Positions 22,101-32,511 of a stretch of DNA of 64,000 nucleotides are shown here, one piece after another. Made by a program: the position numbers and the translations under genes. The number at the start of each line of letters is the position of its first letter. Position 1 is the stretch's first letter. The notes beneath the pieces were generated by a model. That model was not told where the DNA came from. It made no database searches and was given only the letters and a program-made list of their open reading frames with translations. Source of the stretch: Pseudocercospora fijiensis CIRAD86 (taxonomy: Eukaryota > Ascomycota > Dothideomycetes > Mycosphaerellales > Mycosphaerellaceae); NCBI RefSeq assembly GCF_000340215.1, contig NW_006921535.1, forward strand, positions 5,325,528-5,389,527. The letters are read 5' to 3'.

Positions 22101-24730
22101 TATTACGCTATATACTACTCTTTATACGGTTATATAGTATATCCTTAAATACTATAGCAAGACCGAGGTAAAGAGCCGCTTATACGACGACATTATAAAG
22201 GGCCTTCTTCCTCTTACTAACTATAATAAGCCGCTCTTGTCTGTAGTTGCTAAGCTACTAAACATCTTAATTACTAAGCGCGATTAGCCTACTTAGCAAG
22301 TCGCATACCTTAATCTGCACCTTCCGCTCTAGAAGGGTAGTCGGACTGTAATCAATTTAGATTGCCGCCCGCAGTCTAAACAAACTAGGCCTATTACGCT
22401 CGACGATAGCTAGGAACAGGATACGATAGCTAATATCGGTAATGTAGACGACAATAGTTAGCCGCGTCGAGCCCCTAGTAGAATAGCGCTTTAGAAGTAT
22501 ATATAGCGACTAGATACAATAGACGCCGAGCGCGAGTCGTTGTTTAAGTATCTAACTAAGTAGAATCTTTAGTATAAGGGACCTCCTTGCAAGCTAAAGA
22601 ACGTAGATAGAGACCGTCGCCTTATTAACTACTTCCTATGCTATCTATTAATACCTAACAAGCCTAAACACTAGGAGTACCTACGCCTAAAGGTTTAGAT
22701 GCATTATCCTTTCTGCGAGGTACTACAATGCTCGGTAGAGAGCCTATACCAATTCCCTAAAGAGCCTGAGATTGAGTTTACTTCTTAGGCTATAGCCGAA
22801 CAATATTGCCGTTAGAACTATATCGATAAACATAGCTACTCCCTACATCCTTACGATTACCTCTAAGACATTAATCGTAACGATAATAATTAGTTTATCG
22901 ATCTAGAACTACAGAATCTTAGTAAGCCTACTAATTTTGATGCTCTATACGGACTAGACCCTAATCCTAGCATTCGTAATAAAGATCCCGATAATATTAG
23001 TAACCGCGAAGTTAATAGAGCCGCCTACTAGGAGCTACGTATCGCTAAATACATAGAAAACTATCCGGATATCTACGACACTTCTTAGGACTAGTACTAA
23101 GCTAAGAAAGAGGCATACGGTACTATTAATATAGAAGTTATGTCTTAGTCTACCCGATAGTTTAATAAGCTTAACCGATACTAGCGACAAGGCTTTAATA
23201 TAGTTATTAACTACTTTTATTAGCTCCTCTAGTTTAGAGATAGGACTGTTAATTAGCCTCCTCCGTAGCTACTAGTCAATGTCGACGGAGCCGGTAGAAC
23301 TAGAAAGTCCTTCTTAATTTAAATAATGTGTGCCCGACTCTAGAGTATAGCTAAGGACTCTAGGTACCTAGGAGGCAATCCGATACTTCGTACTGCTCCT
23401 ACTAGCACCGCCGCGAGCAATATTAATAGGTCTACTCTTTACTCGGCATTTAAGCTGCTAGTTAAAGGCGCCTTAAACGACCTCTAAGGTGCTCGCTTAA
23501 CCCGAATACAGAATTTCCTTCGTAACGTTTAGTATCTTATTATTAATAAAAAGTCTATAATCGGTTTAAAGCTGCTATAGATGCTTAATTAGCGCCTACG
23601 CTAATGCTTCTTAGTCAACTAGGATATACCGTTTAGTAGCTTAAGTATTATTATCTTCGGCGACTTTTGTTAGCTCGTACTAGTATTCGCCTAGCTACTA
23701 TTCCAGTCTCGGCCTAAAGGCGCTAAGAATATCGCCGGCTAAGCGATATACTACGCTTTTAGTACTACGCTAGTCCTTAAAGCAAACATGAGGCAGGAGG
23801 GTAGTAATCCGGACTAGGTCGCCTTTCGTAATACTCTCGTAGCTATCCGGAGTAGCGACGTCGGCCTCAATTATTAGTAGACTCTTATATAACGCTTAAC
23901 TAGTGTCCTAAGTATCGACGAGATCTCGTCTTTCGACGATACTATCTGCATCTACTTTATAAACGCCGATGTAAATAAGCTAAACTACTAGCGGCTCCGT
24001 AATATCGGCAACCCCGTCCTTCTAATCCCTGCTTCTTATAACCGTCCCGATGTCTCGACAGTCGGTTCTAAGAACGTTTATAATCTTAAGAACGAGCTTA
24101 AAGTCTCTATTAGTTGTAAGGTTATGCTCCTTACTAATTTATAGACCGAATTTGGCCTCGTTAATAGTTATTAGGGGATTCTCTACGATATCGTCTAGTC
24201 GCCCGATACTACTAGAAAGAACCTGCGCTAAGAGCTACCTCGCTGTCTCCTTATCGCTTTCTCTAGGTTAAAGGACGGCGCCCCTAGGCTATTCCGTATC
24301 GGCAATCGAATAGTTCTACCTATCTTCTATATACGCCGCGCGGTAGATAGTATAGAGAGCGATTAGCGGGAACAGTTTCTACTTACTGTCTCCTATGCTT
24401 TAATAGTATATAAGGCTTAGGGTATAACGCTAAACCGCGCTGTCGTTAAGCTAGGTCCCGAGTTCTTATCTAGTTTAACCTATATTGCGTTCTTACGAGT
24501 AAAAGAGTTCCGTAGATTAATAATCGAGGGAGCTTTCGACTACGACTGCCTCTAGAACGAGCTTACTAAGGGCGCTATTCCTCGTATAAGAGTAGTAGAT
24601 AAACTACGACGCCGCAACTAGTATTTACCTAACCCTCCTATATCGCTATAGCCTAGCTCTCGTTTCTTCGACTTTAGCGGCTTCTCTAACGCTCTCCTAT
24701 ATAGTCTTAGTCTTAGTAGCAACAACTAAC
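19200..24730 (+). pseudogene. Helitron Rep-helicase, RIP-inactivated
   Basis: Rolling-circle transposase of a fungal Helitron. Blocks in order: a CxxC pair near 19.25 kb; RRRKVLSALN followed by NNPYYRDI near 20.25 kb, as in the N-terminal helicase-like domain of fungal Helitrons; KPDLFYIVS and PKFNVIDY in the Rep region (21.4-21.65 kb); a run of Tyr where the HUH His pair is expected (SSYYIYFF near 21.67 kb); then the PIF1-type helicase with Walker A at 23281-23310 reading GAGRTRKS, and TVSYALIVYKA near 24.39 kb (usual TVSYAITVHKSQG). Many TAG/TAA interrupt it. His to Tyr and Gly to Arg changes fit C to T or G to A RIP mutation, so both active sites are lost. Homology is firm; exact ends are approximate. 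Confidence 0.88.
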
Positions 24731-24749
24731 GCTAGATTACTTCGGATTC

Positions 24750-26850
24750 TCGCGATAACGAGACGGAGGGCTTTGAATTAGCTTCTAGTTACGTCTACCT
24801 ACTATCTAACGTTAGCCCTAAGCCGTTGCCGCTATATAGGGCGAATTACGTCCGTAGTTATTACTAAGAGGCTCTCGAGAACCGTCGCTTTGTCTATAAC
24901 CTGCAGTATTATAAGCAACGTCTTTAGTAGCAGTTATATACTACTAATCTAGCAATATTGCCCCCTAACGGCGCTACGGGCGAGCCTTCTGCCCGCGTCG
25001 TCGCTATACCGCTTATACTTATACCTAGACGCGCGGCAGACCTTAATAACGATAAATTAGTAGATCTTACTAATCGCCGCGCGAAAGATAAACTAGCACT
25101 TTCTAATACCGACCTAGACAATCGCTTAAAGGATGTTATTGCTCTCGCTATATCCTTCTATTGCTAACTCTACCGTTCTAGCATCTTCCGCGATCCGGAA
25201 GTAGAAGCTATACTATAGGATATATTTAGAACCGAGGCGCTTTATCCTACTAAGCGCGATTCTACTATTAATCGCAAGGAGTGTCTTTAGACTATATAGA
25301 AGTATCCCGTCGACTATCCGATATATTACATTACCGATCTTGCTATAGAATTTAGTAAAGAGGCAGTCTACGGTAATTATCCTCTAAGCGTTAACCCGAA
25401 TATGCAGTTCCCTTTTAAGAAGCGAGGGATCCTTCCTATATTACTAAGGTCGTATATACGCATAGCTCTATATCCGGAAGAGGATAACTTAGACTACTAC
25501 CTTGCCTAGTATATAGCAGAAGACATCGACTAACTCGTACGCCTTAATGCCTACCTACTTCTAGGTTATTAGTTTATTACGCCTATATACGGAGACTAAG
25601 AATCGGTGTAGTATGTAGAGACTGTAAATAGTATAGAATATAGCATCGATATATTCCGTATAGCCGTTAAAGTAATCGCAGACTTTGACTTCCCGATAGT
25701 ATCTAATAACAAGCCTATTTCTTCTAAGTAGTAGGATGCTTATAAGACTAAACATACGCGAGTCTAGCACTAGCCTAATACTAATATACTACTTGTATAC
25801 CTTCTTAAACTCGGGTTTATAGAGATTAGGCGTGTTTCCGCTATATACTTTTCTACGTTATACTTTATCGCTAGACTAATTGATCCCGTTAATAGTATTG
25901 TCTAGACGTAGAACACATAGGGTAGCATTAATAGCAAGCGTACAATTAGTCCTTTTAGAGGCCGGTTTATTACCGCCCTTACTAATCTCCTATCTTGCTT
26001 TCCGTATACATAGAATACTCGTTAGCTAAAGCTAGCTACCTAGACTTATATTAAGACTGCTAATAATGCAGTTATATAGCAGCCTAATCCCTATAGCTGC
26101 GGGCCTCTAGTTATAGAGTATATTATCTTCTATCTTGCTAGTAAACAAATTCTTGCCTATACTTAGGATCTCTATCCGTACTATTAGGGTCTCCGACGTC
26201 GATACCTTTAGGTTATCTACGACTAAATCGATAATAAGGCCTATGTCTACGCTCGGTCTGCTTAGAGCAGACAGCTACTAGAACCTAAGGCCTTTATAAC
26301 CGCTTTCTAGGAAGCTATTCGCGATAAGTATACTAGAGCCGAGGCCGACCGATATGTAGCCTACGAGGCGTAACAGCGCTAGCGAGAAGCTATACTCGAG
26401 TATAAGCGCTAGGAAGCCCTTACTGCCTTCTAACGCTAGCATGCCGCTAATATATAAGCGGGTCTAGTAGCCGTTAATCTAACTGTGTAGGCTCTAATCG
26501 ATCTAGCTACTCTAATAGGTTCGCTAGACTTCCTAGACAGCGATAAAGTACAAGACTTTAGGAGCGATAAATAGAAGAATTAGTTTAAACATTTAATATA
26601 GGTTGCCCTAAATTCCTTCTTTATTATAACTTTTACTTAGGCTACCTACTATAGAGCCGTAAGCACAGATCGCGATTATAAGCGGCTTGCCGCTTATAGT
26701 CGTAATCGCTTACGCCGATTATGCAGGTAGTACGACGCTTACTAATACGCCCGTTTAGCCTAAGTTGCTCTATAGATACTAATAGCTTTACTAACACGCC
26801 TTTTTAGCCTAAGTTACTCTATAGATACTAATAGCTTGCCTTCTCGCTAG
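24750..26850 (+). pseudogene. Ulp1-like (C48) cysteine protease ORF relic
   Basis: Downstream of the helicase, a frame on the plus strand continues with only RIP-type stops. Near 26.06-26.12 kb it reads QQPNPYSCGPLVIEYI, which fits the Ulp1/SENP pattern of a Gln oxyanion residue followed by the catalytic Cys in SCG (codons at 26095-26103). About 55-60 residues before it, TLYFIARLIDP may match the His-containing strand with His changed to Tyr. The C-terminal part is rich in Arg, Gln and Ala and probably helical. Proteases of this type are passengers in several eukaryotic DNA transposons. Whether it belonged to the same ORF as the helicase is unclear. Confidence 0.5.
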
Positions 26851-26877
26851 CAAAAGTAATTAATACGATAACGACGG
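26845..26877 (+). repeat. 33 bp direct repeat, copy 2
   Basis: Matches 17233-17265 with a single G/A difference. It lies 20 bp inside the right hairpin. Confidence 0.8.
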
Positions 26878-26896
26878 CGCTATACTATTAGCTCGG

Positions 26897-26926
26897 CGGA
26901 GTGCGAAAGCTTCGCTCGCACTTAGT
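26897..26926 (-). repeat. Hairpin-forming end sequence, right copy
   Basis: GTGCGA and TCGCAC form the stem of a hairpin that is followed directly by TTAG and the switch to host composition. Reverse complement of the left copy with a 2 nt gap. Confidence 0.7.
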
Positions 26927-26929
26927 AGG

Positions 26930-27251
26930 CACGCGCAGCCGCCTACAAGCACATTTTAGCCGGTGTTTTCTGGATTTACGGAGCACTGGAAGCAATTCGT
27001 TCGGACGCTGGCGTTTATGAGGTGGCAGATCTGATACCCTGAGCACACCAGAGTACCGTACATCAGCCATACCCATAATATCTTTGAAGCAATTCGTAGG
27101 GCACGCGTGAAACCCTGTCTGCGAGGCTTGGCGCGGATGGATCAACGATGCAACTTCTCTTTCCTTCTGCATCTTCTTGCTGAACATCACAATGAGTACA
27201 CAGGATAAAGGCCTTGACGGAGCCCCAGCTTAGGACCGAATGGATTGTCAA
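26930..27251 (-). CDS. Truncated or unresolved minus-strand coding region
   Basis: Two minus-strand frames (27190-26888 and 27251-27063) look protein-like but overlap in different phases. The first runs directly into the transposon end at 26926, so any gene here would have lost its 3' part to the insertion. No family recognised. Confidence 0.2.
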
Positions 27252-27821
27252 TACAATACTTCGTCTTGGTCTGGGCCCTACACAGGATGTTTTGTGGCTC
27301 CGATTATGCCACCACGCGCCTCAGGATGGCAAAGACTTCGAACAGCTCCATTATGCAAGCCTGAGCACTTCTCACTTCCTCGCTCGGCATGTACAGACCG
27401 AAAAATACTTGAGCGGCAATCCCCTCTATGAAGATGAGGCTGCGCGTGCTCGCGTCCGTGAGATCGAGCGGATGCCGATTCAGGCACAGTCCTGGTTTAA
27501 GAAGTGGCTGGGTAGTAGCCCACGGACCGAAGATGCGAAAGAGCTGCGGTAAGTGATGATATCTTCTGCACTGGGTACACTCGATTGTATTGTGCAAAGC
27601 AAAAATCTCCTCGCAGCCCGCCCGTCCGGACCTCTGGATTTTATGGTTCACGGATCGACTCTTGGTCTTTGAAGTTTGCACCCATACCATGCTCGCACAA
27701 TTCTCGCATTGCAGAATTGCTCGCCAGGAGCGCTTATGGTGGCAGTAAATGCGTGTTTTGTGGAAGCGTTGACCGCTCACGAAGAAACTTCCCTAAAGTC
27801 CCGGAAAGCACGCTGTCTTGA
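27214..27821 (+). CDS. Hypothetical protein, at least two exons, start not fixed
   Basis: Model of the 3' part: exon to 27548, intron 27549-27616 (donor CG|GTAAGT, acceptor CTCGCAG), last exon 27617-27821 ending in TGA. The phase is kept. The first exon ends in an acidic and basic helical stretch (YEDEAARARVREIERM). The last exon contains a CVFCGS motif. There is no in-frame ATG at 27214, so an upstream exon is needed or the start is further in. Minus-strand ORF 27780-27304 overlaps it completely and also has CxxC motifs, so the strand is not certain. Confidence 0.3.
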
Positions 27822-28563
27822 TCGAACTCGGGTGGGAACACAGGCAATCCTGCAACGGAGCTACTGATCGAGCAAGCTCGGTGAACAGCGACAAGAGGGT
27901 CTTGGGGCTCACTAGTCCACTCGGTGTGCTCCTCTCAGCTCCATGGACTACGCCATCGTCTCAAGGCCTGGATATTCGTACTTCCGTAAGATTTCTGGAG
28001 CCTGGCCAGGTGATGCAGCAAGGACTGGCCACAGATCCTCACGATGGCTCTTGATCCCATAATCTTCCTTCGACCTGATCACAAAGCCAGCACGTTCAGA
28101 CTTCTTGTACACTGATGTCCTCATCCACCCTCGTGAGTGTTCTCTGAATCTATGCAATACGCTGTTCAGGGCAATCTGCCCGATCTGGACGGACTTGGCC
28201 TGATTGCCGCAGTTGAAACAGCTGAAATGCGACCTTGGGAATGCTGTCGTGTCATCCGTATCTTCAACGTGGAGGACTTTTGATCATGTTGAGAAAACTC
28301 GCTAAATTTTGAGCATAGGCGCGACGACATTGATCGAGCCACGAAGTAATGAGACCTTCGGATGCATCGTAGAATGAAAGTCGTAAGACTGGAGGGGACG
28401 GGGCATAGAACGTCTTTCAACTTCTGATTATGAGAAACTGTAAGGCAAATTTGAACATAGAGGGCCAAAAAAAATTTAATTGACAAGCCTAACGACGGAT
28501 CAACTACTCTCACAAGACTTCATCCCAAGTTGCCAGTCCCAGGAAACTTCCCAGCTTACAATC
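27822..28563. other. Intergenic host sequence
   Basis: No ORF with convincing codon use and no repeat. It separates the hypothetical gene from the tRNA gene and has normal host composition. Confidence 0.5.
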
Positions 28564-28575
28564 AAAAAGCAAAAA
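28564..28575 (-). terminator. RNA polymerase III terminator
   Basis: On the minus strand, two TTTTT runs (28575-28571 and 28568-28564) begin 5 nt after the tRNA 3' end. This is the normal Pol III stop signal. Confidence 0.8.
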
Positions 28576-28580
28576 GATCG

Positions 28581-28715
28581 TGACCGACGCAGGGCTCGAA
28601 CCTGCAACCTCTTGATCACGCAAGGAATCGTAGTCAAGCACTCTACTTTGTGGGAGTTAGCAGTGTGAAGTGCAGGTTTTGATGAGGATAGACTAACCCA
28701 TTGAGCCAGCCGGCC
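28581..28715 (-). tRNA. tRNA-Arg(ACG) with anticodon intron and a 50 nt D-loop insertion
   Basis: The 5' strand GGCCGGC pairs with 3' GTCGGTC over 7 bp (discriminator A at 28581). The T arm is GCAGG-TTCGAGC-CCTGC. The anticodon arm is CTTGA-CTACGAA-TCAAG after removing an 11 nt intron (28627-28617) at the canonical site after position 37. The anticodon ACG lies at 28631-28629. The D-stem GCTC pairs with GAGT only if a further 50 nt (28693-28644) is removed. Without both inserts the molecule is 74 nt and canonical. The A box (TGGCTCAATGG) and B box (GGTTCGAGCCC) are good, and a Pol III terminator follows, so transcription is expected. Whether the D-loop insert is removed is not known; if not, the gene is a pseudogene. 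Confidence 0.85.
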
Positions 28716-28871
28716 TGAAATCAACTGAGTTGATTGGCTGGTTGGGAGACCGAAAATATTGAATATATACATCAGCTAAGCTTGGCGCTGATAGGGCAGG
28801 GCTGTTACCCTGCGACTGAGGGACCGTTTCGCGATTTCTCGGGGGCGGGCCGAAGTGGAAAAGTGCCATCA

Positions 28872-28905
28872 GGCCCTGTTCTCTTTCGTAATATATAGCA
28901 TATTA
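28872..28905 (+). repeat. Left TIR of the PIF/Harbinger element
   Basis: A 34 bp perfect inverted match to 32475-32508, beginning GGCCCTGTTCTCTTTCGTAA. It is flanked outside by TCA (28869-28871). Confidence 0.95.
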
Positions 28906-29078
28906 GTCGAGATTAATGAGGTCGATTTAACCAGCGCATATTGTCTATATTATTAATGAGAACAAGACTAGTTTTTAAGCTTTCTAGCCCTTAGCGGCGG
29001 CACTAACCTTAGTTAGTAGTGCGCGTATAGAAGGTGTCCATTTCTATGCTCTTTTAATGGTCCATTTGTATAGCAACG

Positions 29079-30293
29079 ATGGCTCCAAAGTCGTCTAATA
29101 AGAAGAAGGTGTCTACGAAGAATAAATATAGCTCTCCGAATAGCGCGTCGAAGAAGCGTAAGCGCTCGTCTACTACGAAGAAGAAGGCCCCGAATACGAC
29201 GCGTAAAAAGGCGGTGCTATAGCGCAATAACAATATGCGAATATTAGTCCGTTTAGGCGAGTTGGTAAAGGAGTTAAAGGACGAGAAGAAGATAATAGAA
29301 GCTAATAGATTTAAAGATAAACACCTAGGCGACTGTGCGAGGACCCTTACTACCGAGTTTGGTATTCTTATCGACTTCCGCGCGGTCGCAAACTAGGTAA
29401 AGGAGTTGAAGAAGCGCTATAAGAGGTACAAGGTCTATTGTAGACACTTAAGCGGTTAGACCTTCCTCGAAGGTAAGGCGCTAACTAGTATGCTCGAGAA
29501 GGAGGCAGAGCACTTTAAGAGGTATAAGAAATGTAGGCCATTCGAGCGCAAGTTGCCGCTATTATATAATGTCTATAAATACGTATAGAAGGACAATTTA
29601 GCGACTAGTGAGATAGCGAAGGAGGCAGCTAAGCTTAAGAAGGAGGCGGATACGGACGAGGCGGCGGAGGCTTACGGCATAGTCGTCGTCTCGAGTAATA
29701 GCGGCTCTAGATCTAATAAGGATAGTAATAATAGCGGCGGCGCTTCTAATAGTAAGGATAGCGGAAGCGATAGATCTAATGTCGAGAGTAGTATAGAAAC
29801 TACGGATAATAAGAAGCAGGCGGCTATACGAGCGAAGTTAGTATAGAGACTCGCAGAAGCCGCTACTATGCGCGAGTCTTCTACTACCGCCGCCTCGTCG
29901 TCGAAGTTAGAGAGTGTTACGAGGAAGCGCACCTACCGCAAAGAGGTCGTAACTAAGGTTAAAGAGACCGCGTCTTCTAAGGCTTAGAGTGATACAGTTA
30001 ATCTTAAGCGCGCTATCGAGTTGTATAGAATAGTACGCTCTCGAGTATAGGAACCGCCGCAGAGCGAGCGTATAGTTGCGTTAACTCGACTAAAGTTGTT
30101 TACGGCGTACGAGAAGCTAGTGAATACGGACAAATACGTAATTAGAACGCAGGTTCTAGCTAGCAAGATAAACTGTAAGGATGTTATTGCCTTTAACGAT
30201 ACAGATTAGAGCTTTGTCGAGTATTAGTTGGACGAGAAGTTGCGTAAAGAAAGGAACAAGAAGGAAGAGCGAGAGGCAATAGCGGCTCCCTAA
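29079..30293 (+). pseudogene. Myb/SANT-like DNA-binding protein of Harbinger, RIP-inactivated
   Basis: A single frame of 405 codons from ATG 29079 to TAA 30291-30293 with about nine internal TAG and no frameshift. The N-terminus is Lys/Ser/Arg-rich (likely nuclear localisation). A helical region around LTTEFGILIDFRAVAN followed by VKELKKRYKRYKVY fits the Myb-like trihelix fold, with stops at Gln or Trp codons. A Ser/Asn-rich linker and a second basic, helical segment follow. In active elements this protein helps the transposase reach the nucleus and bind the TIRs. Confidence 0.75.
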
Positions 30294-30919
30294 AGCTAGT
30301 ATATTCTACGCCCATCTGCAACGCCTTCGTATAGAAGCTCGTCGTCGCAATACTACTTAACACTAACACCTTAGTATAGTTATTATAGTTAGCAGGAGTC
30401 GCAAGGGTACTACTCTAGACCGCTATTACCTAGTATGCAACGATTTAGCTAGTATAGTTGATATTCGTAGTGTATTATAACACTGAACCTGCTGCAGTAT
30501 TTAGGATTTAGCGCTAGGCTTAGCGGGGTTGTTATATTTGTCGGCAGAGTATAGTAGATAGGTCCGATAATACTAGTGGGATTTCAAGCTATTCCGAAGT
30601 CTTAGTTTTAGTAGAGGTTTGGTGAGCTTCTCGATTACATGCATAGCTTAGCATCGAGCTAGTATTTTCGCGCTTTGTTAGTATCTCCAACCCTACCTCG
30701 AGTCTAATTATTAGAGAATACGACCCCGCCTAATTATTAAATTCTTTCTATCAACAAACTATTAAAATGCGTGTGCGTATCGAATAGTAGTCTTAGCGGG
30801 GATTATAGCCAGTTTCCCTATACTAAATCGACCAAAATCTAAGCATTATAATACTAGGCAGTATACCGGTGCATCTAAGGAATTCGCGTAACAAATCCGA
30901 AGGTTATAACAACTTCTTC

Positions 30920-32270
30920 TACCTATAACGACCCCCTTTAACGGACAATCGCATAGTACTGCTGCTACATTGCCTTAGCGACCCTATTACGGAAGGCCTC
31001 TATCTCATAGTCGGCTCTATACCTATATGCGTTGTCTATACGAGCGTTACTATCGTCCGGCTTCCAATTCTAGCGCTCTGTTAAGCAGTGCTGTCCGTTC
31101 TTGTTTATGAAGTTATAAAGGACAATTAAAGCATTAACAAAGCGAGCATTTATATAGATCTTATAGCCTGCGTTTGGACCGTCTTTAAGGATAGTCTAGC
31201 GCATCTTCAAGATGCTAAATATGCGCTTAATAACGTTGCGATACTAAGCATAGCGGAGGTTGAACAGCTCTTCCTTCGTACGAGGCTTCGTCTGCGTAGT
31301 ATTAAACTCTCGAAGGTAATACCGTATCTTTAGATAAGGCACGAGAATACGGCGATTGTTCTTCGAATAGCCGCTATCTGCGAGATAATAGCGGCCTTTA
31401 GGTATATAGAAGCTTTTGCTTACTGCTAGGTCTATTACCTCGATATCGTTTGCTAACCCTTCGTAACTAGCGAGGACATAGACGAAGTTTATCTCGAAGT
31501 CGTACACCGCTAACACGTTCTAAGACACGCCGCCCTTGCGATTACAATAGTTGTCTAGATTCACGTTCTTCGGTTTAATAGGCACGTAAGAGCCATCTAG
31601 CGTACCGAGACAACTAGCAAAGAATAGCTAGAATTTAGTATCGTCGCAATACTAAGGCGGCGGCGTTAAGGTCTCGTCCGGCAGGTAGATAAGGTCGCTG
31701 TAACAACAACACAGTAACCGCGTTACTCGATTAATAGCCTTACTAACCGCGCTCGTCGACAACTAATAGATACGGCGCAACTGGCGATAAGTCGTCCGGT
31801 GCGCGTAATAATCTAAGAATATTACTACCGCTATTTCCGGCTTTACCTTGCCTCTGCTACTAAGCCCCTTATCTACTAGATAATCGACTAACTTGCGCAG
31901 AACAGGTTGCCGCAGTCGAGTCGTCGCTAGACTATATTCTTCCGGTCTAAATAGACACTTATTTGTCAACTTCTTGCCTCGCTATAGATCTACTAACGCA
32001 GTCGCCTTGCCGACCGGTCTTCGTCGTTCCTTCGCCGCAATACGATCGCTCCGCCGCACCTACGAAATAGCTATCTTCTGCACTATTATCGCCTCTACCG
32101 AGTCCTTAATAACCGCCGTAACCGTCTCGTTAAATAGGCGCTCGAGAAACAGCGACTCTTCGTCTATATACCTCCCTATATACTACGGCGACTACGCGTC
32201 TCGAAATCGCGACTTAGGCGCGTTAAGAGCTTCTAATAGCTACTATACTACTTTCGGAAGGTCTATAGGT
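30920..32270 (-). pseudogene. PIF/Harbinger transposase (DDE_4), RIP-inactivated
   Basis: One frame on the minus strand carries LGTLDGSYVPI (first catalytic Asp; usual GAIDGTHI), NVLAVYDFEINFVYV, YYLADSGY (second Asp) and YRNVIKRIFSILK. In active relatives the last motif is RNVIERxFG, with the catalytic Glu; here that codon is AAG (Lys) near 31229. Stops in frame occur near 31760 and 31245 and further up. N-terminal helices (LFRPEEYSLA, YRQLRRIY) fit the helix-turn-helix region. Stops and the Glu to Lys change make it inactive. Confidence 0.9.
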
Positions 32271-32474
32271 GCTAAGCTAGTAGCAACCCCTAGCAAAAGT
32301 GTACTGCAATACGCCTGGAGCGTATTACGATTCTGCTAGTTAACTCTGCTTAATCCTGCTATTAAAATGCGCCTATACCTACTAGAAGTAGGCAGCGAGC
32401 AGCGAGATTAGGTAGCTTAGAGTTAATACTATATTATCTATAAGAACAGCTATATTAAGCATATTAATGGACGA

Positions 32475-32508
32475 TAATATGCTATATATTACGAAAGAGA
32501 ACAGGGCC
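32475..32508 (-). repeat. Right TIR of the PIF/Harbinger element
   Basis: Perfect reverse complement of 28872-28905, flanked outside by TCA (32509-32511). Confidence 0.95.
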
Positions 32509-32511
32509 TCA

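Larger units (their letters stand above)
15966..26926. mobile_element. Helitron-bearing composite unit, RIP-mutated
   Basis: Composition is RIP-like throughout and returns to host type exactly after 26926. It holds tandem arrays (16.2-18.0 kb), a Helitron Rep-helicase relic (about 19.2-24.7 kb, plus strand) and a Ulp1-like protease relic (24.75-26.85 kb, plus strand). The two ends carry matching hairpin-forming sequences in opposite orientation (15967-15993 and 26897-26926). The right hairpin is followed by TTAG and then T, close to the CTRR|T end expected of a Helitron. A clear 5' TC end was not identified. It may be one large Helitron or nested elements. Confidence 0.65.
28872..32508. mobile_element. 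PIF/Harbinger transposon, full length, RIP-inactivated
   Basis: 3,637 bp between perfect 34 bp TIRs, flanked by a direct TCA at 28869-28871 and 32509-32511. A 3 bp target duplication is the rule for this superfamily. It carries the expected two genes: a Myb/SANT-like protein on the plus strand (29079-30293) and a DDE_4 transposase on the minus strand (about 32270-30920), transcribed toward each other. Both are interrupted by RIP-type stops. Confidence 0.93.

Noticed and set aside
31893..32339. Plus-strand ORF of 148 codons
   Set aside because: Antisense of the Harbinger transposase N-terminus; it exists only because RIP removed stops on that strand.
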